This document shows, piece after piece, positions 1 through 8,422 of a stretch of 64,000 nucleotides of DNA (within the stretch, counting starts at the first letter, position 1; every line of letters begins with the position of its first letter). This stretch comes from Bacillus sp. FJAT-18017. GTDB lineage: Bacteria > Bacillota > Bacilli > Bacillales > Cytobacillaceae. The DNA lies in the NCBI RefSeq assembly GCF_001278805.1, contig NZ_CP012602.1:3128501-3192500 (forward strand). The letters run 5' to 3'. The notes beneath the pieces are model-generated. The model did not search any database. It had not been told where the DNA came from and saw only the letters and a program-made list of their open reading frames with translations. Both the position numbers and the translations under genes were made by a program.

Positions 1-99
1 ATATCTTGTTGCTGTCTTTAGCAATGGCTGAACAATTGTTTCAATTTTTTCTAGCTCTTTTTTATAGTAGCGGGGAATACTATTGAAAAATTGATTCAT
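1..99 (-). CDS. N-terminus of an unidentified protein, cut by the window edge
   Basis: An ATG at 97-99 follows a good AGGAG ribosome site and opens a frame running off the left edge. The visible 33 residues begin MNQFFNSIPRYYKKELEKIE and are basic and hydrophilic, with no signal peptide. The product cannot be recognised from this stub. Its leader is a manganese-sensing riboswitch with a terminator, so the gene probably takes part in manganese homeostasis or export. That is inferred from the leader only. Confidence 0.6.
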   Translation of the reverse strand, partial: MNQFFNSIPRYYKKELEKIETIVQPLLKTATRY

Positions 100-162
100 T
101 ACTATACTCCTCCATTCGTTTATTCACCCTGATAGGGCAGTTATTTACTTTCGTTCATTTGG

Positions 163-292
163 AAAATAAAAAAGACCTTTACCCGAGAAACAGGTAAAGG
201 TCTTGCTAACAACAAAGTATGTTGCCAATAAAGCCGAGAGTTAAAACTCCGAATTGACGACCTTATAGTAAAAGCTACTCCCCTAAAGGTGT
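163..292 (-). promoter_or_regulatory. yybP-ykoY family manganese riboswitch with terminator
   Basis: Read on the minus strand, the leader has the family's conserved segments in order: GGGGAGUAGC, GGUCGUC, UCGGAGUU followed by an AACUC pairing partner, a variable hairpin, then GCAAGACC. The last segment runs into a 12-bp hairpin (AAGACCTTTACC at 172-183 with GGTAAAGGTCTT at 193-204) and a U tract, a classic intrinsic terminator. This class binds Mn2+ and turns on downstream genes. The controlled gene starts at 99. Confidence 0.85.
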
Positions 293-470
293 ATTTATTT
301 TATATTTTTATTATACAAAATCGGTATTTTTATGTCAAAAAATCGGCCTTCAGCATTCAGTTAACCGATTCTTTATGTTCCCATTCTAAATTTTGATAGG
401 AATTATAATTACATAGGAATTTTTCCATGTCTTAAGTTAATTATTCTAAAATGTTATTCAGTTTTCTATT

Positions 471-1274
471 TTAGCTGGAAATTTTTTCAAAATATTTATA
501 CAAGGCATGAAATACTCCGCTGTAGTTCTTCTTCCATGGTTTCTTCTTCCCACAAAAATGGATAAATACTGTATGCGTGATGATGTAATCCATATCGCAT
601 TTCCCGTTTGTCTTGATTCTATAATAATTATAAAACCTGGCATCATAATTATAAATCTTTTCATCAAGGCTTTTAATTCTTTTCGAATAAAGGGCATTTA
701 ATACATCTTGATCGGGCATAATCAATCTTGTTTTGTGTTTCTCGACAAAGGCATATATAGCTTGTTCATCAATTTCCTTCCGCTGGAGCTCCAGGTTGAT
801 CATCAGTACACCCGAGTTGTAATATGCCTCAATTCCGTATGGAAAAAGGCGGATGCGATTGATTTCCCTAACCGAAATTTTATCGTGGAAAGCAGCTGCA
901 TATAAATTACCATCGAATTCTGTTTCGTAAAGGTCTTTAACCGAATTCAACACCAATATATCGGGATCAAGGTAAAGGATGCGGTCCAAATCTTGAGGTA
1001 AAAACTTAAAAGCTAGCAGCCGGTAGTACATTTCTTTTGTATAATGCAAAAGGACCGGTGCGTCATGAAAATGGCTTTCGTCCACTTTTATTACCTCAAG
1101 CTTGCTACCGTGTACCTCAATGTAATTATGTAATTGGCTTAACTTTTCATCTTCAATTTCCGAATGCATTAAATAGATTGTAAATCGTTCTCTTGGATTA
1201 TTTAGAAAAAGTGATTTCAGCATTACGCGTAGCGGTTTTAAATAAGTGGAATTTAACGTGACTAGAATATTCAT
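471..1274 (-). CDS. Glycosyltransferase family 8 protein (GspA-like)
   Basis: 267 aa. The N-terminus MNILVTLNSTYLKPLRVML and the DPDILVLN segment near residue 110 (the metal-binding DxD motif) mark a GT-A fold family 8 transferase that uses a nucleotide-sugar donor. A C-terminal HFCGKKKPW stretch matches the family's conserved H-x-x-G-x-x-KPW ending. GspA and many wall or lipopolysaccharide glucosyl/galactosyl transferases belong here. The acceptor is unknown. It is monocistronic by spacing, and no signal peptide or membrane helix is visible. Confidence 0.85.
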   Translation of the reverse strand: MNILVTLNSTYLKPLRVMLKSLFLNNPRERFTIYLMHSEIEDEKLSQLHNYIEVHGSKLEVIKVDESHFHDAPVLLHYTKEMYYRLLAFKFLPQDLDRILYLDPDILVLNSVKDLYETEFDGNLYAAAFHDKISVREINRIRLFPYGIEAYYNSGVLMINLELQRKEIDEQAIYAFVEKHKTRLIMPDQDVLNALYSKRIKSLDEKIYNYDARFYNYYRIKTNGKCDMDYIITHTVFIHFCGKKKPWKKNYSGVFHALYKYFEKISS

Positions 1275-1590
1275 TAAATCTGACTCCCTACCTTACACAA
1301 TACTATTAAATGTATAGACAAAACGGAAAAATACTATATTCATCCTCCTCTCAATTTGCCTAACTCTCTAAATTACTTTTGAAGTATGTCCCTTAATGAA
1401 AAGGAAAACGATGAATTAAGAGTAACATACCTGCCTAAATAATTACATGAATCCCAACCCCAGTTCCACCTAAGATGGACTTGCTCTGATTGTTGCAAAT
1501 TTCCTCCTCATTACGATTTATTTTTTTTACAAATGAAAAAGGAGTTAGGGTAAGCCCCAACACCTTTTCTCATTTTCCACGGATTCCTAG
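1275..1590. other. Intergenic stretch with a terminator
   Basis: No coding sequence is visible. A hairpin with a T run on the minus strand at about 1537-1570 (AAAGGTGTTGGGG pairing with CCCTAACTCCTTT) probably terminates the lipoprotein gene that follows. Confidence 0.5.
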
Positions 1591-2070
1591 TTAACTGCTT
1601 GATTTTGATCTATATTCCTTCTCAATTCCATCCGCATATACAATCTCTACTTCAAACTCTTTTACATTTTCCGGTATATCAAACACCTTTGAAACCTGTG
1701 CGAGAACCTCCTCTTCAGTAGTATATTGATCAAACCTAAAGGATTTAAACTTTTCATGTAATTCCTTCATTGCATCATTGCCGGCAAGTTCAACATTTTT
1801 CTCTTTGTCGACATAGGAAGCTACTGTACTATTTTTTTCTTTTTGATAACTTATATCAATCGCATTAAACGTCTTTTGGGTATCCACTTCCAATTCGAAT
1901 GAGGTGAAAGGGTAATCCAATTTATTAACATTATGTTTCTCGTTAGGATCAGTCGCTTGATTATCCGCAGGGGCATTTTCTGGAGGAGGATTCACCTCTT
2001 CAGTATTATTACAACCTGCCAAGACTGAAGCAGATATAGCAAAAAGTGCTATTCCTTTTGTGAAGTTCAT
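1591..2070 (-). CDS. YusW-like lipoprotein
   Basis: 159 aa from the ATG at 2070, chosen because MNFTKGIALFAISASVLAGC is a clean lipoprotein signal with lipobox LAGC at residues 17-20. An upstream in-frame start would bury it. A Pro/Asn/Glu-rich linker follows, then a YusW-like domain of about 110 residues beginning YPFTSFELEVD and ending near KEYRSKSSS. The domain function is unknown and the product should sit on the outer face of the membrane. Gene boundaries are firm; the role is open. Confidence 0.8.
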   Translation of the reverse strand: MNFTKGIALFAISASVLAGCNNTEEVNPPPENAPADNQATDPNEKHNVNKLDYPFTSFELEVDTQKTFNAIDISYQKEKNSTVASYVDKEKNVELAGNDAMKELHEKFKSFRFDQYTTEEEVLAQVSKVFDIPENVKEFEVEIVYADGIEKEYRSKSSS

Positions 2071-2414
2071 TTTATCGGCTCCTTTTCCCACTGTGATTCT
2101 CTCTTCTTTATATAAGCCTTTATCCGTTAAGTAGAATTCCAAACCTTTCATTACAAGGGAGGGCCTTTCCATGAAAAGAATAATACAGATTATCTTTGAG
2201 ACAGAACTTGGCTGGGACATTCATGTATCCGGCAATCGGTAGGGTTTACTCTTTGCTCCATTTGTTTTCTTAGTCTATTATGTATCCATTTAGGGAACAT
2301 TATCGATAAATCTACTTATAATGTCTATTGGATGAGCAGTAAACTTGAAAGTGCTAAATCAGATAAATATAATTATTTGTAGATTCAGAAAATTTGTTCA
2401 GGAGTGAGGTAAAA
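2071..2414. other. Intergenic stretch upstream of selW
   Basis: No gene is supported here. It holds the divergent promoters for the YusW-like lipoprotein and selW. The selW ribosome site (GGAG then GAGG) is at 2401-2409. Confidence 0.5.
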
Positions 2415-2651
2415 GTGGAAATTCGTATTGAATATTGTACTGCTTGAGGCAATTTACCAAAAGCCGTCGGTCTGGCGGATGAATTGTTAAATGAATTTAA
2501 AAATAATGCCAATAAGTTGGAATTGGTTCCGAGCACTGGAGGCGTGTTCGAGGTTTCTGTGGACGGCCAGAACATTTTCTCTAAAAAGGAAACAGGCCGT
2601 TTCCCTGAAGAGGGCGAAGTGCTGAACATTGTAAAAGAAAAGCACGAATAA
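2415..2651 (+). CDS. selW: Selenoprotein of the SelW/Rdx family (CTAU motif, UGA read as Sec)
   Basis: 78 aa when the TGA at 2445-2447 is read as selenocysteine. The GTG start at 2415 has a strong ribosome site. The protein begins MEIRIEYCTAU, placing Sec at residue 11 in the family's CxxU/CxxC redox motif after a beta strand. Downstream, the SelW hallmarks stay in frame: LADELLNEF, PSTGGVFEVSVDG, IFSKKETGRFP and a C-terminal EEGEV. Everything after the TGA is homologous, so the codon is not a true stop. SelW-family proteins are small thioredoxin-fold oxidoreductases. A terminator follows at 2669, so this is a single-gene transcript. A neighbouring lyase gene is convergent. A pipeline blind to Sec would miss this gene. 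Confidence 0.95.
2445..2478 (+). promoter_or_regulatory. Sec UGA codon and bacterial SECIS-like hairpin in selW
   Basis: After the TGA (2445-2447) and 16 further bases, CCGTC (2464-2468) pairs with GGCGG (2474-2478), including one G-U pair, around the loop GGTCT. The loop starts 21 nt after UGA and begins with GG. This fits the reported bacterial SECIS pattern of a short stem with G early in the loop, and the GGUCU loop resembles that of Escherichia coli fdhF. SelB would bind it to deliver Sec-tRNA. The fold was done by hand. Confidence 0.8.
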
Positions 2652-2668
2652 TTCAATGTGATATAAAT

Positions 2669-2701
2669 GGACAGTAGCTTGCATAAGCTACTGTCCTTTT
2701 T
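2669..2701. terminator. Bidirectional terminator between selW and the desulfurase-like gene
   Basis: A perfect hairpin with arms GGACAGTAGCTT and AAGCTACTGTCC is followed by a T run on the plus strand. It lies between convergent genes and ends selW. Confidence 0.85.
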
Positions 2702-2704
2702 GCT

Positions 2705-3815
2705 TTAATCGATAGCCTCTTCTAACCAAAGAAGTACCTGATCGATTTCATCCTTCGTCGTCTGTCTTCCCAAACTAAAGCGGATTGCACCCATTCCAAC
2801 CTCTATCGGAATAGCCATCTCTTTTAAAACCGGCGATAATTCAATGCTCCCTGCATGGCAGGCCGAGCCTGTCGAGGCGGCTAACTGAGGAATTTTGGAA
2901 AGCAAATCCTGCCCAATTCTCTTCACAAAACTTACATTCAATGTGTTAGGCAGCCGCTCTTTCGGATGCCCGTTTAATTGAACGAGATCTCCAAACTGTT
3001 GCTTTAACCTCTCCCAAAAATAATCCGTCAGTTCCTTAAGTGCCCTATTACCAACATGGTTTTCAGCAATTTCACATGCTTTGCCAAGCCCAATTGCCAA
3101 TAAGGTATTTTCCGTTCCGGCTCGGAGCCCTGATTCATGCCCAGCCCCGTGAATCAATGGTTCCAGCTCAATTCCTTTTCTCTTGTATAGCGCACCAATT
3201 CCTTTAGGTGCGTAAAGTTTATGGCCTGCGATTGTCAGCATATCGACTTTTAACTCGTTGACATTGACAGGTACTTTACCGACTGACTGAGAAGCATCCG
3301 TATGAAAGGCGATTCCATGTCTTTCAGCTATGTTCCCAATCTCTTGAATCGGCTGCAAGGTGCCGGTTTCATTGTTGGAATGGATGATTGATATCAGAAT
3401 AGTTTCTTTTGTAATGGCTTTTTCAATTTCCTCCGGTGACACTCTCCCGTATTGATCTACACCTACGTAAGTAACCTTCGCCCCTATTGACTCAAGGAAT
3501 TTACATGGATTCATCACTGCGGGGTGTTCAATTTTCGATGTAATGATATGGTTGCCTTTGCTCTTATTTTTAAAAAAGAAGCGCCAGGTTATTCGCTTCA
3601 CTCCCTCCGCTCGTAAAAATGATTTCCTCAGGAAAACAGCCAAGTAAGCAGGCTGTTTGTTTTCTTGCTTTTTGCATAAAGCCCTTAACCGGTGCCCCAG
3701 CCCAATGCAGTGCGGACGGATTTCCATAAAAATCTTGGAGCAACGGTGTCATTGCGTCAATGACTTCAGGTGCCAGAGGTGTGCTTGCGTTGTAGTCTAA
3801 ATAAATATGTTTCAT
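2705..3815 (-). pseudogene. Cysteine desulfurase / selenocysteine lyase-like protein, frameshifted
   Basis: Start ATG at 3815 with a GGGAGA ribosome site gives MKHIYLDYNASTPLAPEV. The frame stops about 80 residues later after SGGSEANNLALLF. The rest continues in the +1 frame from about 3573: GNHIITSKIEHPAV, HSNNETGTLQP, HTDASQSVGK, then AGHKLYAPKG with the PLP lysine and STGSACHAG with the catalytic cysteine. Removing one T from the T6 run at about 3571-3576 restores a full NifS/IscS-class PLP enzyme of about 370 aa. Its C-terminal part (LPNTLNVSF, SPVL, RFSLGRQTTKDEID) resembles eukaryotic selenocysteine lyase more than housekeeping IscS. With selW next door, selenium supply or recycling is a reasonable guess. 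It may be a real null allele or a homopolymer sequencing error. Confidence 0.85.
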
Positions 3816-4126
3816 ATTTCGCTTCTCCCTTTCCCCAAATAAAATAAGTAGTTGAAATTCCTCTAACAAAAACACCCGTAATCTTTCGTATACCTGCCGA
3901 AATGGGATAAAACATTTATTTTTCAGTAATGTTAATAGATTATTAAACAATTGTAATCTAATATACCAATAGTTGAAATGTATTTATGGGATAATGGCTA
4001 CTTCAAGTTTAAAAGATGGTATCTTCCTAAGTTTCTGATACCCCCCTTTCTGAAACTAAAGAGATGGCCATTTTTTAACTTGATTCATTGATTATTATCA
4101 TTATTTTCAGCCTGGGTGGTGCAAGT
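3816..4126. other. Divergent promoter region
   Basis: AT-rich spacer between the divergent desulfurase-like gene and the LCP gene. No coding sequence is supported. A run ACCCCCC sits at about 4041-4047, followed by TTTCTGAAACT; its meaning is unclear. Confidence 0.4.
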
Positions 4127-5080
4127 ATGGAAGGATCAAGAAGGGGAAAAAAGAGAAGAAGGATAAAATGGATGAGAGTCGTTGCCGCCCTTCTTTTATT
4201 AAGTATCTTTTTGGTTGGCCTTTTTACGATAGTTCAGTTTTTAGAAGGAACGATAAAAAAGGTTAATCAACCATTTAAAAAAGCTGAAGCAACTCATTCG
4301 TTTAATGGGGTGAAAACTAAAACAGACGAAGTAAATGTCCTTCTACTAGGTAGTGACTCCAGGGGAGAAAAACAAGCTAGAACCGATACAATAATGGTGG
4401 GACACTATAATCCCAAAACTCAGGAGATAAAACTTATTTCTCTTATGCGGGATATGTACGTATCCATACCTGGACATGGAGAGCATAAATTAAATGCTGC
4501 TTATACATATGGGGGACCTGAATTATTAAGGCAAACCATTAATTTGAATTTTGGTCTGGATATTCATCATTATGCAATTGTCGACTTTGAAGGATTCGAA
4601 AAAGCTGTCGACCTCCTCGTCCCTGATGGAATTGAAGTAGACATACCATACGAGATGTCTGAAGGCATCGATATGACGTTAGAGAAAGGAAATCAACGGC
4701 TTAATGGCAAAGAACTTTTAGGTTATGTTCGTTTCCGTCAAGACCGTCTAAGTGACTTCGGCCGGGTTCAAAGACAGCAAGAAGTCATCACAAAATTAAA
4801 GGATGAAGCCGTAAGCCTGCATAGTGTCACAAAGCTTCCTGATCTATTAGGACTCTTAGGTACATATATTGATACAGACATTGACACCCCAACACTCTTG
4901 ACAATCGGAAAAGACATTTTGTCCAACGAAAGCGGAGAAATACAATCAATTCGCATTCCCGAAGATGGCAGTTTTACAAATGTTCGTCATGAAGAAATTG
5001 GAGAAGTCTTACAAGTGGACTTAGAACAAAATAAGAATGCTCTTAATATGTTTTTAGGAAGCGGAAAAAGTAATCCTTGA
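4127..5080 (+). CDS. LytR-CpsA-Psr (LCP) family wall polymer ligase
   Basis: 317 aa from the ATG at 4127 (ribosome site GGGTGG). The N-terminus is very basic (GSRRGKKRRRIKW) and is followed by one membrane helix at about residues 17-40, so the rest faces the wall. The LCP domain shows the expected motifs: LLLGSDSR, ARTDTIMV, LMRDMYVSIPG, LNAAYTYGG and YVRFRQD, with the arginines and aspartates that bind the polyprenyl pyrophosphate. LCP proteins (TagTUV) attach teichoic acids and other anionic polymers to peptidoglycan. No polymer cluster is adjacent. Confidence 0.9.
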   Translation: MEGSRRGKKRRRIKWMRVVAALLLLSIFLVGLFTIVQFLEGTIKKVNQPFKKAEATHSFNGVKTKTDEVNVLLLGSDSRGEKQARTDTIMVGHYNPKTQEIKLISLMRDMYVSIPGHGEHKLNAAYTYGGPELLRQTINLNFGLDIHHYAIVDFEGFEKAVDLLVPDGIEVDIPYEMSEGIDMTLEKGNQRLNGKELLGYVRFRQDRLSDFGRVQRQQEVITKLKDEAVSLHSVTKLPDLLGLLGTYIDTDIDTPTLLTIGKDILSNESGEIQSIRIPEDGSFTNVRHEEIGEVLQVDLEQNKNALNMFLGSGKSNP

Positions 5081-5300
5081 TTAAACGTACCCATAATTTT
5101 TTTTGAAGGTTGTTAGTTTCGACTGTTGGTTTTCAGGCCCAAGCACTCACTTACGCAGTACGTCCGTTGTGCCTGCAGAGGCAGGGCGCCCTCTCTTCTA
5201 ATCAGCAGCTAATTTACTAACACACTCTCATACTATCCCATTCTTAAAATAATTGAAAACCGCACGAGTCAAATTGACTGTGCGGTTAACTATTTATATT

Positions 5301-5398
5301 TGACGGGACTTTGCGGGAATCGAACCAAACTGACATAGCACGCAGGTTAAAGTGGTTTAGAAAATCCAAATAGAACACCACCTCAGGAATATATAGCC
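5301..5398 (-). pseudogene. Decayed full-length tRNA-Sec (selC) copy
   Basis: This stretch aligns over its whole length with the intact selC at 23083-23179. Shared blocks include CGGGACT at the 3' acceptor side, GGGAATCGAACC of the T arm, and GCACGCAGG of the variable arm. Point changes break the T stem and the anticodon stem, and the anticodon position now reads TCT instead of TCA. It is therefore a dead duplicate, not a working tRNA. A hairpin (CCGCAC with GTGCGG at about 5264-5285) sits just beyond its 3' end. Confidence 0.75.
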
Positions 5399-5455
5399 GC
5401 CAAGGTGAATTTAAAAGCACCCCCCTCTATATTAGCAGGAAGGTCCGACCAAAGA

Positions 5456-6625
5456 TTAGATTTTGATTAGATTATCCTGTTTCTCTGTTTCCGTTATGAT
5501 AATATTTCTTTTTGCCATTTCTTCAATATATTCTTTTCCGGGAACAATCAGCTCTGGTGGATGGACGCCTTTTTTAGCTATCGTTCCATTGCCAATCATT
5601 TGAGCTACGACGGAAATGGTGTTTGCGGTTGCGCGTGCCATCGCTGTTACATTATTTGTACGGTCTTTAAATGTTGTCATTTCGTATTCGTAGGTTGTTT
5701 TCACCCCATTTTTCTCTCCTGAGGCGATGACGCGAAGTAATACCACATCATCTTTGTCCTTTAAATCCACAATCGGGGCAAGAACCTTTAACAAAACGTC
5801 TCTCGGCTTCACTTGCTGCCCTTTTATCTCCACTTCATAATCATTACGGGTAAGGTTAAGGTCAACAAGCAATTTGAATTTCTCGGCATGGCCTGGGAAG
5901 CGGATCGTTTTATACTCCAATTCATCTAAATAGGGGTATGAATAGGGCAATGTGGAGGTTCCACCCGAAGTATGAAATGCTTCCAGCGGACCAAATTTCT
6001 CAAAGTAGATTTTTTCTACCTCCGAAAGCGAAGGTACTTCTAGCTTTACTCCATTGCGAACGATCAATGAAGGGTCGGTATAATGATCAAATAATCCTTC
6101 CATTGAAAAAACATGATTATATTCAAGCGGGGGTTCTGGTCTTACAGGAATCCCGCCAACATACATCTTAATGGATTTAACATTATCAAGCTTGCTTGCA
6201 CCATAGCCGGCCAAAATATTAATCATACCTGGGGCAACACCCAAATCAGGGATAATAGTCGAATGAGCTGAAATCGCCTCTTCTTTCAGCTCCAACACGC
6301 GATCCGTGATATGACCGATATGTCCACCAAGGTCAACAGAACTTACCCCTGTAGCTATAGCAGCTTTTGCAACTATTTCATTAAAGGTATAAAAAAGTGC
6401 ATTAACCACGACATCATATTGGCGAATAAAATTTACCAGCTCGTCGTAGTGCCCGGCATCAACAGAAAACGCTTTTAATTTTGACGATTGAAGTTGGTTG
6501 CATACTTGTTGTGCACGCCCTAAATCAATATCTGCCAATCCAACTGCCTCTACTCCAACACTTTGCACTAAATCACGTGCTGCTTCTTTTCCCATTAATC
6601 CAGATCCTAATACAGCTACCTTCAT
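5456..6625 (-). CDS. Lysine 6-dehydrogenase / saccharopine dehydrogenase family
   Basis: 389 aa. The N-terminal Rossmann motif is [15 protein letters not shown] (GxGxxG), followed by the family sequences [33 protein letters not shown] and [11 protein letters not shown]. Length and motifs match Geobacillus-type L-lysine 6-dehydrogenase, which oxidatively deaminates the epsilon-amino group of lysine with NAD+ to give piperideine-6-carboxylate. It should be cytosolic and serve lysine breakdown. It is transcribed alone. The start ATG at 6625 has a GGAAGG ribosome site. Confidence 0.85.
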   Translation of the reverse strand: MKVAVLGSGLMGKEAARDLVQSVGVEAVGLADIDLGRAQQVCNQLQSSKLKAFSVDAGHYDELVNFIRQYDVVVNALFYTFNEIVAKAAIATGVSSVDLGGHIGHITDRVLELKEEAISAHSTIIPDLGVAPGMINILAGYGASKLDNVKSIKMYVGGIPVRPEPPLEYNHVFSMEGLFDHYTDPSLIVRNGVKLEVPSLSEVEKIYFEKFGPLEAFHTSGGTSTLPYSYPYLDELEYKTIRFPGHAEKFKLLVDLNLTRNDYEVEIKGQQVKPRDVLLKVLAPIVDLKDKDDVVLLRVIASGEKNGVKTTYEYEMTTFKDRTNNVTAMARATANTISVVAQMIGNGTIAKKGVHPPELIVPGKEYIEEMAKRNIIITETEKQDNLIKI

Positions 6626-7064
6626 ATTAACACCTTCCTTTCAAAAATCCGGATGGAACCCCCACGCTGCGAATGCCCTTATATATAGTTTAATAGTTAC
6701 TTAAATTATAAATTCATTAAATTTATAATAATATGTATGCTTTAACCGAAAATAAATGTAATTAACATCCAATTTCTATACTTTTTTACCAAATCAAAAA
6801 AATAATGAAGCTAAGCTTCCGGTATGTATTCATACCCAAACCAAATAACAAGCTGCTGTTCTCTTCGCTACAGCGGATATATTGTCCCGCTTAGCCTTAT
6901 GCTCCCTCTAGAATCACCATCATAATAAACCAACCAGTAAACCATTGAATCCAGATCAGCATCGAGTTTTTCGAACGTAACCAAGGTAGCAGTATAAATA
7001 GAAAAAAGACAACCTCCACACTATTTGGTGTCAGTTGTCTTCCTTCAAAATTTTTCCCTGCAGG
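6626..7064. other. Intergenic stretch with terminator; possible membrane-protein remnant
   Basis: A strong hairpin at about 7006-7045 (AAGACAAC with GTTGTCTT) terminates the transporter gene read on the minus strand. Between about 6900 and 7000 the minus strand has a short open stretch including LPWLRSKNSMLIWIQWF that looks like the end of a membrane protein, but it has no start and no recognised family. Confidence 0.4.
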
Positions 7065-8036
7065 TTAGGATACAAGTTCCACATTTTCCTGTTTTATTCT
7101 CTCTTCTTCTTTTAACGCTTTTTTCGCCCAGTAAGTGGCAATCATAGGTCCGGAAATATTATGCCAGACGGAGAAAATAGCCCCTGGGACAGCTGTAATT
7201 GGAGAAAAATGAGCAGTAGCTAGCGCTGCAGCAAGACCGGAGTTCTGCATCCCGACCTCGATTGAGATTGCCTTTTGATCGGGGTAAGGGAATTTACACC
7301 ATTTGGATATAAAGAACCCTAAAACCAATCCAATAAAGTTATGTAAAATAACAACACCGAGGATGGCCAAACCTGATTCCAAGATATTTTGTTTATTCCC
7401 CGCTACCACTGCTGATATAACACCGACAATCCCAATTACAGAAACGAGTGGCAAGATTTTCGCTCCTTCTTCTGCTTTATCCTTCAAAATCCATTTGAAG
7501 GCGATACCCAGTATAATAGGAAGGAGAACGATTTGCACTGTTGAGAGAAACATATCTTTACCTGATACAGGAAGCCACTGGCTCGCTAATAAATAAATAA
7601 GTGCTGGAGTTAGGATTGGTGATACTAAGGTGGCTACTGAAGAAACAGCAACGGACATGGCAACATTGGCCTTTGCCAGGTACGACATAACATTTGATGC
7701 GGTTCCCCCAGGACAGCAGCCTACCAAAATAACACCAACCGCAACTTCAGGAGGGAGGTTTAATCCTACAGCCAGGAGATAAGCAGTACCTGGCATAATG
7801 ATGTATTGAGCAGCTACCCCGACGAATACAGCGAGAGGCTGCTTAAATACTGCCTTGAAATCTTCTAAAGATAACGTTAATCCCATCCCGAACATGATAA
7901 TTCCCAACAATATTGAGATATGGGGGCCAATCCAGGTAAAACCGGATGGAAACAACATGGCCAAAGCTGTGAATAGTAAGACCCAATAAATAAACGTATT
8001 TCCAGCTGCAGTACTAATTCTTGCTAACGTGTTCAT
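7065..8036 (-). CDS. Bile acid:sodium symporter (BASS) family transporter
   Basis: 323 aa, with nine to ten hydrophobic segments. The family signatures are GLTLSLEDF near residue 55, [28 protein letters not shown] sequence near residues 105-125 (unwound helix with Na+ site), and [15 protein letters not shown] near residue 260. Bacterial members move bile acids, pantoate, 2-keto acids or other organic anions with Na+. The substrate here is unknown. Its leader and trailer suggest a single-gene transcript. Confidence 0.9.
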   Translation of the reverse strand: MNTLARISTAAGNTFIYWVLLFTALAMLFPSGFTWIGPHISILLGIIMFGMGLTLSLEDFKAVFKQPLAVFVGVAAQYIIMPGTAYLLAVGLNLPPEVAVGVILVGCCPGGTASNVMSYLAKANVAMSVAVSSVATLVSPILTPALIYLLASQWLPVSGKDMFLSTVQIVLLPIILGIAFKWILKDKAEEGAKILPLVSVIGIVGVISAVVAGNKQNILESGLAILGVVILHNFIGLVLGFFISKWCKFPYPDQKAISIEVGMQNSGLAAALATAHFSPITAVPGAIFSVWHNISGPMIATYWAKKALKEEERIKQENVELVS

Positions 8037-8422
8037 TTTAAACCACCTTTTAGTATTAATTATTTCATTATAATTTATTTTCAGAAAATATCAACAACAA
8101 TTTTCGATAACAACCGCTAAACTTCTTTATCGGTCGACTCAAAAGTGTCGAAGTTTTTCGTTCAGAGAATTTTGCTGAATAAGGTGAGGAACATGGAGAC
8201 CTTTTGTAATAATACTTTCGCTAAAAGTGATTTTAGTTTTTTTTACTATAAGAATAAATGACTCTCGGTTGTACAAACTCATACTTTGAGGGATAAAACG
8301 CCAACATCGCCGGCGGATGAGGAGTAAATGAAAAGACCGCAAAAAACTATGCGGTCTTTTTTCTCCAGATAACCTCCACTGGAACAATGGTTTAATGTTG
8401 TTCCGAAGCTGCTTGCTCATAT
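8037..8422. other. Intergenic stretch with terminator
   Basis: Holds an AT-rich spacer and a clean hairpin at 8332-8362 (AAAGACCGC with GCGGTCTTT) with T runs both ways, which terminates the DUF4015 gene. No gene is supported. Confidence 0.6.

Noticed and set aside
3565..3585. Programmed frameshift in the desulfurase-like gene
   Set aside because: The T6A5 run could slip, but there is no stimulatory structure visible and no known precedent in this family; treated as a broken gene or a sequence error.
8139..8420. 93-codon open frame between the transporter and DUF4015 gene
   Set aside because: It contains the terminator hairpin and shows no protein-like pattern.
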